A DNA stretch of 64,000 nucleotides from Dactylorhiza incarnata. Lineage: Eukaryota > Streptophyta > Magnoliopsida > Asparagales > Orchidaceae. The notes beneath the pieces are model-generated. The model ran no database searches. It saw only the letters and a list, made by a program, of their open reading frames with translations, and was not told the DNA's origin. Made by a program: the position numbers and the translations under genes. Positions 10,387-19,687 of this stretch are shown piece after piece. Position 1 is the stretch's first letter. Every line of letters starts with the position of its first letter. Location of the stretch: the NCBI GenBank assembly GCA_033032865.1, contig JAWHQI010000001.1:4300001-4364000 (forward strand), read 5' to 3'.

Positions 10387-10395
10387 CTATTTATA
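10387..10395 (-). promoter_or_regulatory. TATA box of antisense gene 1
   Basis: TATAAATAG on the minus strand, about 50 bp upstream of the ATG at 10339. The inverted Tat element has TATAAATAC at 57712-57720 before the homologous gene. Confidence 0.65.
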
Positions 10396-10589
10396 GATTT
10401 CTGGGGATCCCATGACTGCCGAGTAGGCTAGTTTCCCGCCAGGTGCAACTCGTCGAATACGGGTTGGATGATTCTTTCCGACCAACTACGTTGCTCGCAA
10501 AGAGCGGGGATTGTGTACAACCCTCATTCTCCGAGGGTGGGCCCGTCTAAAGGCCACGTAGGCAGAAGTCAAGGTCAACATAGAAGTCC

Positions 10590-10682
10590 TCCAGAGATCG
10601 TCGAACGCAGCCGTCCAGAGTTCGTCGAACGCAGTCTTCCAGAGTTCGTCGAACGCAGTCGTCCAGAGTTCGTCGAACGAAG
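10590..10682 (+). repeat. 24-bp tandem repeat in the 3' LTR
   Basis: About four copies of GTCCAGAGTTCGTCGAACGC with small changes; each contains the palindrome TTCGTCGAA. Confidence 0.75.
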
Positions 10683-10939
10683 CAAGACCGAAAGATTTGG
10701 TTGTGCGAGTAGGCACTTGCTTGACCCATGACGAGGATGAAAGGCCCGCCCGGAGTTCACTATCCGGTCGAGCGAGAAGGTCATAGGTTCGGACATGCTC
10801 GCCTATAGGCGACTTAGTCAACCAAGTCACCAGTTTAGGCCGAGGTCCTTACCTGCTCGCCAACCTATTGCCTTTTCTAAAAACCAACTCTAAGGGGTCA
10901 GGGATAGTCGCCTGCTCCCTCCCCCCCTTAGGATTTGTC

Positions 10940-10948
10940 TATAAATAA
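10940..10948 (+). promoter_or_regulatory. TATA box of the element 1 LTR
   Basis: TATAAATAA followed by a CCCCAGGGG-type stretch. The related LTRs have TATAAATAG at 61608 (+) and 45249-45257 (-) in the same setting, so this is the likely promoter for genomic RNA. Confidence 0.65.
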
Positions 10949-11249
10949 ACCCCCAGGGGTACCAGGGAGAGCACTGGTCAAAATCAGAGCTACACTCCCC
11001 TTACAGATGAGAATCTTCCCTAACAAGTGCCTTCCTAGTACCAAGCTCGGCCATTCGTGGTTTTGGAGAAGACTCTTTTGAGCTTCTGGGTACGTGGTAG
11101 GACCTCCCTGCCGCAGCACCTGGGGTTGTGTCCTTTATCTCTCTGTTTCGCTCGTCATGGCTAACCAAATCTTCTCGTTGAACGGCTGGGCAAGTAGCCT
11201 CCGGCTGCATTGATCCGATTTTGGAGCCGGGATTTTCCAGGCTTCAACA

Positions 11250-11431
11250 CCGACGTCCGTTACAGAATACCCCGCGGAGGAGCCGGACTCGCTCGATCCG
11301 CGGGAGAGAGAATAATCTGGACTGCAATCCGCTAGCGCAGCGGAAGCACAAGGTTCACCGAGAACCTTCGTCGTCGCATGACGACCAAACCACCTGCCAC
11401 CACCGGAGAAGCACCGTCAAGGCCAACTGCA
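11250..11431. other. Flank between element 1 and the direct repeats
   Basis: GC-rich sequence with no recognised gene. Confidence 0.4.
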
Positions 11432-12157
11432 CCCGTGAACGCCATCGACATCAAGTCGCACCACCGGAGAGAAACACCATCAAGGCCACTGCACTCCCGT
11501 ATGCCTTCGCCGCCACACCCTCACCGCCGGAGAGAAACTCCGTCAAGGCCACTGCACCACCGCAAGCCTTCGCCGCCACGCCCGTACCGCCGGAGAGAAA
11601 CTCCGTCAAGGCCACTGCACCACCGCAAACCTTCGCCTCCACGCCCGTACGACATCATCTCCTCACTTCGCCGCCATCGCACGGTGTTGCACCAACGACA
11701 ACCACCGACGGAACCTCTACAGGGGTCTCCCACCCCTCGCGGCACAAAGAGCAAGACGACGACGGCGGCTCTTCCCTCCAACGCTAGCAAGGCGGCTGAG
11801 AATATCAATCTCCACGTGAACAGGGGCTGCACCTTCTCCCAGGAGGTTGTACCTCTACCTTCAACTCCAACGTGAATAGGTATCTCCCATATATATATAT
11901 TAACATATGTAAATATATATATAATATCTCCGTTTAACATTAACGCTAGAGAGATGGAGAGAATCTCTCTCTCTAAAAGGAAACCGGGCCTAGAATTGAG
12001 ATTTTTTTTTTTCTCTTTTTTTATGGCATTTTACTGGATTTCCTTTATGGTTCCCATATTCTCTCTCTATCCATAGAGAGAGAAACTACCATGCTTGGTC
12101 TCCTAAAAAATAAAAGTTGGATCCGGTTTGGATTTGGATCCGAACCAAAACTCAACA
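11432..12157. repeat. 0.73-kb direct repeat, copy 1 (possible LTR of a small element)
   Basis: Closely matches 12587-13319. It starts at CCCGTGAACGCC and ends CCAAAACTCAACA. Inside are two to three tandem 63-bp units (CCGGAGAGAAACTCCGTCAA type), an AT-rich stretch with ATATATAT, and CTCTCTCT/AGAGAGAG tracts. Read on the minus strand it begins TGTTGAGTTTTGG after the purine-rich AAGGTGGTGGAT, as a 3' LTR would. The proline/arginine-rich open frames across it are by-products of the 63-bp units. Confidence 0.6.
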
Positions 12158-12586
12158 ATCCACCACCTTGGTTCGGGATCCGAAGCCACCACCTGCACGA
12201 AGCATCAACTGCACCAAGCAACTCTGCACGTAGCACCACCTCAGTCTGAGGCATTAGCCGTCCTGCTCCAGTCAACTCATCTCTGCTATGGCTCAACCCG
12301 TGAACGTCGTTGCAACCTGATCGTAGAAACTTACTCGTAGAACCTGAGTCCCAGAAGGACGATCCTCTGCACCACCACGACAATCCACCACGTCAGCCAC
12401 AGAAATTATGGGTGCACCGCCACACATCATGGTCCCCATCAGCCGGTACAAACTATTGCACTGCACAGCTCTCCTGAGCATGGTACACCCTCACTCCACC
12501 ATTAGGACTCCACCTCGGGCTACCCAACTGTAGCCACCTGAATTCAATCCGCCCAATGATGTCAAACATCTAGCTCTAGAGTCGCT
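12158..12586. other. Core between the two 0.73-kb direct repeats
   Basis: A 429-bp stretch with no long open frame and no recognised primer site. If the repeats are LTRs, this would be the internal part of a very small non-autonomous element. Confidence 0.4.
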
Positions 12587-13319
12587 CCCGTGAACGCCAT
12601 CGACATCAAGCCGCACCACCGGATAGAAACACCATCAAGGCCACTGCACTCCCGCATGCCTTCGACGCCACACCCTCACCGCCGGAGAGAAACTCCGTCA
12701 AGGCCACTGCACCACCGCAAGCCTTCGCCGCCACGCCCGTACCGCCGGAGAGAAACTCCGTCAAGGCCACTGCACCACCGCAAGCCTTCGCCTCCACGCC
12801 CGTACGACATCATCTCCTCACTTCGCCGCCATCGCATGGTGTTGCACCAACGACAACCACCGGCGGAACCTCTACAGGGGTCTCCCACCCCTCGCGGCAC
12901 CAAGAGCAAGAAGACGGCGGCGGCGACGGCGGCTCTTCCCTCCAACGCTAGCCAGGCGGCTGAGAATATCAATCTCCACGTGAACAGGAGCTGCACCTTC
13001 TCTCAGGCGGCTGTACCTCTACCTTCAACTCCAACGTGAATAGGTATCTCCCATATATATATATTAACATATGTAAATATATATATAATATCTCCGTTTA
13101 ACATTAACACTAGAGAGAGGAAGAGAATCTCTCTCTCTAAAAGGAAACCGGGCCTAGAATTGAGATTCTTTTTTTTTTCTCTTTTTTATGGCATTTTGAT
13201 TCCTTTGTGGCTCCCATATTCTCTCTCTATTCATAGAGAGAGAAACTACCATGCATGGTGTCTCCTAAAAAAGAAAAGTTGGATCCGATTTGGTTTTGGA
13301 TCCGAACCAAAACTCAGCA
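12587..13319. repeat. 0.73-kb direct repeat, copy 2
   Basis: Same content and order as 11432-12157, with small indels such as an extra GGCGGCGAC run near 12915. It ends CCAAAACTCAGCA. The bases beside the two copies do not match, so no target duplication is visible. Confidence 0.6.
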
Positions 13320-14950
13320 CACTCATGTGAGAAATCAAAATCTTTTAAGTACATTAGTCGCTTGTGTTTCAACACACTATGGCCTTGGAAATAAGTAAGG
13401 TATAGAAAGGTTTTCATTTTCTCTCAAAGAGACCAGGAGGAGGTTCAGAAATCTGATTGGAGCGAGCAGAAAGCACCGAATGGCCATGGATGTCCTTCTA
13501 CATAAGATTCCATATGGCAAGAAGATCACCATTGCAACTGAAAATGTAGTAGAAAAGAGATGCATTTTCTGATGCTTCAAAAATCGCTGGTCAGAAAAAA
13601 ATGGTGTAAAATCGTGTGGGAGAAATGAAAATAGCTGGGAATAGAAGATCTTCGACATATCTGTGGGGGATGTCATGTGTTGGGCTTCACCGACGAGAAT
13701 CAACGAGGCGCTCACGATGGGAAGGGAGGCTAGGTCACGACGCTAGGCATAGAGGAGTCGGGTATGTGGGTTGCACCGTTTATGACATCTTAAAATGTTT
13801 TGGTTTTTCTTTTATGATCCGCACGTATCCACTTTTGAGCTGCACATAACCAATCTTCTTTTTATCGTAGAGAAAGAGATATATATATCTCACACACGCG
13901 TGCCATATCGTTCGGCGTGCGACATCGTTCAGCGGGCGGCATCGTTCAGCGGGCGGCATCGTTCGGCGGGCGGCGCCCACATGCAAGCTTATATTATATT
14001 TACTTACATTAGTTTTAAAAGTAGTAATATAAACTCATATTTAGATAATATAAATATAAGTTAATATAAATTTAAGTTATAATATATTTACTTATATTAA
14101 TTATAGAAGTTATAACTTCATTTATATAGATAATAAATTAGGTGATTACAACAACTTGTCGGCTGATGTAGTGGTTATGTCTTTATTCAATATATGACTT
14201 GTTGTGAGTTTGACCCATGACAATGCAATTTTGCAAGAAAATTATCTTTATTATAATTAAATTTTCAATATTGATAGAGGTAAAATCATTATTTCACGTT
14301 GTAGGACAGTCGTGGCTTGAAAAATATAGACTTAGGACACCATACCATAGTAAGTATAAGCGCTCTAGTAAAATTTACATGGGGCTCTATCATTACACCA
14401 CGTAGATAATCAGACAGCTAAATTTGATTTCGGCGAGATTCAACGCCTTAGTTTAGGAGGCGGTGCATTCCATTACACTACAAAAATGGCTAAGGGGATA
14501 TCTTTATATATATGTAAGATATTATGATTCACTTAGGTTAGATGGAATTAGGATTTTAGTATTGAAATTGAAAGTCCAATTGTGTTTAAAATAAACCTTC
14601 AATTCTAATTTCAAGGTCACTATCCTCTTAAAATAAGCGGGCCCTTAGAATTAATTGTTTCTTAATTAATTCCCTATTATTTTGACATAATTATATATTT
14701 TATCCTATTTTTACATATTATTATGAATAAATTAAATTATAGAAAGTAATTATCTAATATGCTTTATTAATATTTAATATAATTTTTTCATATTTTTTTA
14801 TCCTTTAATTTCAAAGTCTAACTTTAAACGTTATATAATTTATGTTTATCCTATACAAAAAATCCCTCACATTATTCTTTTCAAATCTTATCATTATTAT
14901 TTTTGTGTAATTACATATTTTATTTATAACTATTATTTGCTATAAGATAC
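13320..14950. other. Intergenic stretch, AT-rich towards the right
   Basis: No gene recognised. About 13908-13973 holds four copies of a 17-bp GC-rich unit (GCATCGTTCAGCGGGCG). From 13980 on the sequence is very AT-rich. At 14476 it reads CACTACAAAAATGGC, which looks like a CACTA (En/Spm) terminus; see findings. Confidence 0.5.
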
Positions 14951-15261
14951 TGTTGCGGAACGCTTAGGGCTCTTGGTAGACCGGTCCAATTGAACCACCT
15001 TAGCTCGTGAGCGAACTAAGCGCGCAAACAGTCAATTTGAAATTTGTTGAGTACGCTGAGACTTTTTAACGTGGAAAACCCGGAAAGGGTAAAAAACCAC
15101 GCGGTCGGAGCTGTGCCGACCAAACTTCACTATCTTCTGGGGGTTACAATTTAGAAACTAGAACTCGAGCGTGACAGGCCGCTGCTCGTTACAATAATGG
15201 AGGGAGAGAGAGAACTCCGAGGGTGACAGGCCACCTCTCGGAAAAGCTAAGTCTTTTTCCC

Positions 15262-15715
15262 TTCTGAGAATGCTGGAGAACAAAAGTGAGAAGGCGGGAG
15301 AACAAAAGTGAGAAAGCTAGTCGCATTTTCCTTCTGAGAATGCTGGAGAACAAAAGTGAGAAGGCTAGTCGCCTTTTCCTTCTGAGAGTGCTGAAGAACA
15401 AAAGTGAGAAGGCTAGTCGCCTTTTCCTTCTGAGACTGCTGGAGAACAAAAGTGAGAAGGCTAGTCGCCTTTTCCTTCTAAGAATGCTGGAGAACAAAAG
15501 TGAGAAGGCTAGTCGCCTTTTCCTTCTGAGAGTGCTGGAGAACAAAAGAGAGAAGGCTAGTCGCCTTTTCCTTCTAAGAATGCTAGAGAACAAAAGTGAG
15601 AAAGCTAGTCGCCTTTTCCTTTTGAGAATGCTGGAGAACAAAAGTGAGAAGGCTAGTCGCCTTTTCCTTCTGAGAATGCTGGAGAACAAAAGTGAGAAGG
15701 CGAGTCGCCTCTCGG
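15262..15715 (-). repeat. 48-bp tandem array in the LTR
   Basis: About nine copies of a 48-bp unit containing GAGAACAAAAGTGAGAAGGC and TAGTCGCCTTTTCCTTCTGA. Because 48 is a multiple of three, every open phase stays open across it, which gives long false reading frames. It lies downstream of the minus-strand TATA box and so would be in the LTR transcript. The right LTR has the matching array at 19998-20475. Confidence 0.9.
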
Positions 15716-15839
15716 GATGAAGAAGATCTTCAAGTCCACGAAGGAGATCTTCAAGCGTCGAAGGAGAGTTCCGCAAAAGTCTGCAAGGAGCTCTCCCGGG
15801 TCCAGAAGTCAAGGTCCTTTCAAATGAAGCATTGGGGCT

Positions 15840-15848
15840 CCTTTTATA
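15840..15848 (-). promoter_or_regulatory. TATA box in the left LTR of the gag-only element
   Basis: TATAAAAGG on the minus strand, kept in both LTRs (also 20603-20611). It separates the GC-rich arrays (upstream, U3) from the 48-bp array (downstream). Confidence 0.65.
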
Positions 15849-16049
15849 GCTTTGGCCGGGGGCGGTCCGGTAATTTTGCCGTTTGCAGTTTCCATAAATG
15901 CTCGGTGGACGAATCATATTTTCCGATTCGGGGCACACGGATCGCCATTTTTCGTAAATGACCACCTTGCCCTTCGGGCAGCTTAGGCGGCTCGGGCAGT
16001 TCGGGCAGTTCTGTTGGAGGCGAAAAAGGCGACTGGCCGTTCCTGAAAA

Positions 16050-16155
16050 GTGAGAAGCCTGAAAGACAAAAAGTGAGCACGCCGGAAAGACAAAAAGTGA
16101 GCACGCCGGAAAGACAAAAAGTGAGCACGCCGGAAAGACAAAAAGTAAGCGAGTC
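16050..16155 (-). repeat. 24-bp tandem array in the LTR
   Basis: Four copies of GACAAAAAGTGAGCACGCCG plus GAAA; matching array at about 20820-20920 in the right LTR. Confidence 0.85.
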
Positions 16156-16169
16156 GGAAAAGTGAGAAT

Positions 16170-16425
16170 GCTTCCGAGCTTGATCAGAAGCGTTTTGAGC
16201 GCGCGTGAGCGCGGAAGCGTTCTGAGCGTGCTCAGAAGCGTTCTGAGCGCGCGGGAGCGCGGAGGCGTTCTGGGCGTGCTCAGAAGCGTTCTGAGCGCGT
16301 GCGAGCGCGGAGGCGTTCTGAGCGCGCTCAGAAGCGTTCTGAGCGCGCGTGAGCGCGGAGGCGTTCTGAGCGCGCTCAGAAGCGTTCTGAGTGCGCGTGA
16401 GCGCGGAGGCGTTCTGAGCGAACGG
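16170..16425 (-). repeat. GAGCGCG-type tandem array in the LTR
   Basis: Units of about 24 and 48 bp built from AAGCGTTCTGAGCGCG and TGAGCGCGGAGGCGTTCTG, in head-to-tail order; matching array at about 20935-21190. Confidence 0.85.
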
Positions 16426-16556
16426 TGGAACGGGGAGTTGTCCCCCAAAGGGGAATTGGGATCCGACGCACCCGACGAGGGGGCGTGAATACGGCGGGGT
16501 CCCCTACGAGCCCCCCTGCGGAGAAAGCGAGGGGAGGGGGCCTGACCGCACCCTAA

Positions 16557-16790
16557 GGGTGGCGCGGTTGGGCCGCACCCCTCAAGGGGGGTGCGGCTTG
16601 GGCCGCACTCTCCAAGGGGTGCGGCTAGGGCCGCACCCCCTTAGCCGCACCCCCCTTGAGGGGTGCGGCCCGAGCCGCACCCCTCAAGGGAGGTGCGGCT
16701 TGGGCCGCACCTCTCAAGGGGTGCGGCTGGGGCCGCACCCCTTGAGGGGGGTGCGGCTTGTGCCGCACCCCCCAAGGGGTGCAGTCGGGG
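16557..16790 (-). repeat. GC-rich palindromic array in the LTR
   Basis: Repeats of about 30 bp in which CCGCACCCC and GGGGTGCGG alternate around TTGA/TCAA, so each unit is itself a hairpin. Matching array at about 21325-21620, with a different copy number. Confidence 0.85.
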
Positions 16791-17442
16791 CGCGGCCGGG
16801 CCGCTTCCCTGCGATGGGGGTTCTGCCCGCGTGCTACCGTGCACGCGGTAGTGCATGCACCTGCGGCTTGCTCCGTGCGTGCCTTGACTTTGGCGGATGG
16901 CGGCGGGAATGGCGGGCTCGGTCTTTTCAACTCAAGCGATTATGCGTTGTCCGTTGCCCCCACCTTCCTTAAGCGGGGTTTCCTCTAGACGCACCCCGAG
17001 CCCTTTATGGGTGTGTAACATAAGCCCCCCAAACCTTCGGAGTCCGAGTCTCTGTGCGAGGAGTTCAGAGGTTTTGATTTTTCCGTGGCGGCTTTATCCA
17101 CTGCTCTCTTCTCTGAGATTGCTGCTGGCTTGCTGTCTAGCAATGATACCTGAATAACTTGAGTGCCTTTTGCAAAGTAACAGATGAACTTGCGCGGTTC
17201 TGAGCCCGCTGCTTTTATATAATAGAAAATTAGTTTGCGCAAGCCTGTGCCTGCGGCTTTTTTGCACGAGTCTGCGCTCGGAAATTTTTTGCACGAGTCT
17301 GTGCTCGCGGCTTGACCAGTGAATAGCGGGCGTATTCGAACCGTGGACGAACGTAGGGGGCAGACTCTTATGATGTCGAGACCTTATTGTGGTGGAGAAG
17401 GGCGAACCTTCAATTGTCGGCAGCGAGAGATTGTTGCGAGCG

Positions 17443-17985
17443 CGCTGCCCGGAGGCAGTCTCTGTTCATTAGCGCACTGCCTGGAGGCAGGTGCTGTTCA
17501 TTAGCGCACTGCCTGGAGGCAGGTGTTGTTCATTAGCGCACTGCCTGGAGGCAGGTGCTGTTCATTAGCGCACTGTCTGGGTGCAGGTGTTGTTCATTAG
17601 CGCACTGCCCGGAGGCAGGTGCTGTTCATTAGCACACTGTCTGGGTGCAGGTGCTGTTCATTAGCGCACTGCCCGGAGGCAGGTGGTGTTCATTAGCACA
17701 CTGTCTGGGTGCAGGTGCTGTTCATTAGCGCACTGCCCGGAGGCAGGTGCTGTTCATTAGCGCACTTCCCAGAGGCAGGTGCTGTTCATTAGCGCACTGC
17801 CCGGAGGCAGGTGCTGTTCATTAGCGCACTGCCCGGAGGCAGGTGCTGTTCATTAGCGCACTGCCCGGAGGCAGGTGCTGTTCATTAGCGCACTGCCTGG
17901 AGGCAGGTGCTGTTCATTAGCGCACTGACCGGAGGCAGGTGGTGTTCATTAGCGCACTGCCTGGAGGCAGGTGCTGTTCATTCAT
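17443..17985 (-). repeat. 32-bp tandem array between gag and the 3' LTR
   Basis: About 17 head-to-tail copies of GCGCACTGCCCGGAGGCAGG plus TGCTGTTCATTA. Two recurring variants (CTGCCCGGAGGCAGG and CTGTCTGGGTGCAGG) partly alternate. The unit holds the palindrome CTGCCCGGAGGCAG. There are no unique spacers between units. Confidence 0.92.
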
Positions 17986-18237
17986 GCAAGTGGACGTTTT
18001 ACGTAGTTTTGGTAGCGCAAGATATGAGATGCGTGAAATAAGACTTTAAAAACTCTTAGTCGTGACGATAATTTACACAAAGTTCTTATAGAAACAAATT
18101 TGATAGAATATTTCAGTGGCATAGGTAGAACCCTGCTAATAAGTGTGAAGCATTCTCCCGGGATGACTGTCCTAAGGGTTGCCTCCCAGTACTTCTTGGT
18201 GAGGCGTTCGCTAATCTCCTGCTGGCTGAATCGGTGC

Positions 18238-19635
18238 CTAGCCTCGTAGGAATTTCCCCAATTTGCCTTGCTGGATGAGACGCTCGATTTCATCCTTAAG
18301 CTTGGAGCAGTTTTCTGTGTCGTGCCCTCGCCCGCGATGGAACTCACAATATTTTTTCTGGTCCCCCGCGTTCTTAGCGAGGGGTCTGGGCTTACGGAGC
18401 GATTCGTTGTTATCGCGGATAGCGAGGAGAACGTTAGTCCTAGTAGTGTTCAAGAGAGTGTAGTCATGGTGTTGGTGAGACCTTCGGTCTCGGCTGGGGT
18501 TGTCGTGATGCTTGTTGCTCTTGTTTGGAACTGTCTGCGGCAGCGACTCCTCTTTCTTCCTCTTTGAGCTCCCCTCGAATTGCAGGCGGTGCGCTTCAAT
18601 TGCCTCATCTGCTGCTATCTGGGCCTCGACTCGCTGAACGAGGTCAGGATAGCTTGGTACGGTTTCTCTCATTAGAGCTGAGTAAAAGTCACTTGGGCGG
18701 AGACCCCCAAGGAAGACTCCTCGCAAAAGCTCGGGGTCGACTCCCGGAATCTGTCGAGACTCAGAGGTGAAGCGTCGGAAAAAATCCCTCAGAGTTTCTC
18801 CGTCGTTCTGGCGGATTCCCGAGAGATGGGAGGGATCTCGGACAATCCTACGATTGGCGATGAACTGGTCCACGAACTGCTGCGCCGTTTCTGCGAAGTT
18901 GTTGATGGTCCCATCTTGCAGGGAGTGGAACCAAGTGCGCGCTTGTCCCTTCAAGGTTGTCGGGAACACCTGACAGAGGAGCTGATCAGTGGCGTTGTAT
19001 ATCCTCATGACGGTGGTGAAGTGATAGACATGCTCCAACGGATCGTCCGTCCCATCGAATGTCTCGATGTTGGGAAGCTTGAAACCGTTCGGAATTGGAT
19101 GAGCCAGGACTTGAGGCGACAGTGGAGAGCCGTGGTGTGCGGGACGGCGGGTGAGAGCTGCGCGTCGTCCTGCTTGGACGTACTCTTCTTCTATCATATC
19201 GCGTATTTCTTCTCGCGTGGTTCTTTCCACTGCTCGACCAGGGATAGCTCTTCCTGGGGGATGGTGATGGTGGTCAGCTCTTGGGCCTCCAGCTGGCGGG
19301 GCAAGGTGAGCGGAACTTGCCGCGTTGGAGAATCCTTCTGAAGCTTCGTCCTCCTGAACGGCCTCTTCGTTCGGGGCATGATTCAGAATTGGGGGCGGTG
19401 GCGCGTTCAGAGCTTGTGGCTGAATCGGAACTTGAGGAGTTCCGAGATTCCTTACGAGAGCCAACATCTCGGCTTGATGTTCTTCAATCTGTTGCATGCG
19501 CACCTCCAGCCCAGCTGCGGGCGCAGGCGGTGCCTCTTCTACGGGAGGTGCATCGATAAGCGAGTGGGAGGGAGCTGGGTTGGCGCGCCCTTCCGGCATT
19601 GATCCTTCAGTAGTGCGAGCGCTCTTCCTGGCCAT
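18238..19635 (-). CDS. gag: Gag protein of the gag-only element
   Basis: 465 codons without a break. Residues about 1-130 are Pro/Ala-rich with a short helix (RMQQIEEHQAEMLALVRNL). Residues about 190-340 are a Ty3/gypsy gag domain (PNIETFDGTDDPLEHVYHF, FPTTLKGQARTWFHSLQDGTI, ESRQIPGVDPELLRGVFLGGLRP). A zinc-knuckle-like CEFHRGRGHDTENC lies near residue 435, followed by KLKDEIERLIQQGKLGKF, typical of plant gypsy gag. The ATG is 53 nt from the LTR end, a short leader. No protease or RT follows in any frame. An intact frame in an element with no pol suggests either recent activity or selection for the Gag protein. Confidence 0.9.
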   Translation of the reverse strand: MARKSARTTEGSMPEGRANPAPSHSLIDAPPVEEAPPAPAAGLEVRMQQIEEHQAEMLALVRNLGTPQVPIQPQALNAPPPPILNHAPNEEAVQEDEASEGFSNAASSAHLAPPAGGPRADHHHHPPGRAIPGRAVERTTREEIRDMIEEEYVQAGRRAALTRRPAHHGSPLSPQVLAHPIPNGFKLPNIETFDGTDDPLEHVYHFTTVMRIYNATDQLLCQVFPTTLKGQARTWFHSLQDGTINNFAETAQQFVDQFIANRRIVRDPSHLSGIRQNDGETLRDFFRRFTSESRQIPGVDPELLRGVFLGGLRPSDFYSALMRETVPSYPDLVQRVEAQIAADEAIEAHRLQFEGSSKRKKEESLPQTVPNKSNKHHDNPSRDRRSHQHHDYTLLNTTRTNVLLAIRDNNESLRKPRPLAKNAGDQKKYCEFHRGRGHDTENCSKLKDEIERLIQQGKLGKFLRG

Positions 19636-19666
19636 AGCAATTGGCTTTCAGAGAGTTTTGGGAATG

Positions 19667-19684
19667 TTCCCACAGACGGCGCCA
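19667..19684 (-). promoter_or_regulatory. Primer-binding site of the gag-only element
   Basis: Minus-strand TGGCGCCGTCTGTGGGAA, 3 to 4 nt after the LTR end. The first nine bases are complementary to the tRNA-Asp 3' end as I recall it. This form is common in plant gypsy elements and differs from the tRNA-Phe type of element 1. Confidence 0.7.
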
Positions 19685-19687
19685 AAC

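Larger units (their letters stand above)
1..11249 (+). mobile_element. Tat-lineage Ty3/gypsy retrotransposon (element 1), 5' LTR cut by window start
   Basis: Order seen: LTR end, primer site, gag, protease, reverse transcriptase, RNase H, a second RNase H, integrase, a 3' region with tandem repeats and two antisense genes, and a 3' LTR. The last 73 bases of the 5' LTR (1-73) recur at 11177-11249, which fixes both LTR ends. Pol order places it in Ty3/gypsy. The extra archaeal-type RNase H and the long 3' region with antisense genes are known marks of the Tat lineage. Pol is broken by several in-frame stops and a MITE, so this copy cannot move by itself, although gag and the antisense genes are largely open. 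Confidence 0.9.
10512..11249 (+). repeat. 3' LTR of element 1
   Basis: Starts TGTGTACAACCC directly after a purine-rich tract (AAAGAGCGGGGAT) and ends TTCAACA, 738 bp. The end is certain because it repeats bases 1-73. The start is inferred from the purine tract plus TG and from the same arrangement (AAAAAACGGGGAT then TGTGAACAACC, reverse strand) at 57603 in the inverted Tat element. Confidence 0.7.
14951..17020 (-). repeat. 3' LTR of the gag-only element (left copy)
   Basis: 2070 bp. On the minus strand it starts TGTTACACACCC after a G-rich polypurine tract (TTTGGGGGGCT) and ends GCAACA. Most of it consists of four separate tandem arrays. It is shorter than the right copy (2172 bp), largely through different repeat numbers. 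Confidence 0.88.

Noticed and set aside
11221..11875. Plus-strand Pro/Arg/His-rich frames, also at 12590-13039
   Set aside because: Produced by 63-bp tandem units in the direct repeats; no family recognised.
15189..16448. Minus-strand frame of 419 codons (and its right-hand counterpart of 522 codons at 19895-21463)
   Set aside because: They run through the 48-bp and 24-bp LTR arrays; units divisible by three keep all frames open. The protein is a repeated RRKRRLAFSLLFSS string with no domain.
17443..17985. CRISPR-like look of the 32-bp repeats
   Set aside because: Units are directly joined with no unique spacers, no cas genes exist, and the setting is a plant retrotransposon.
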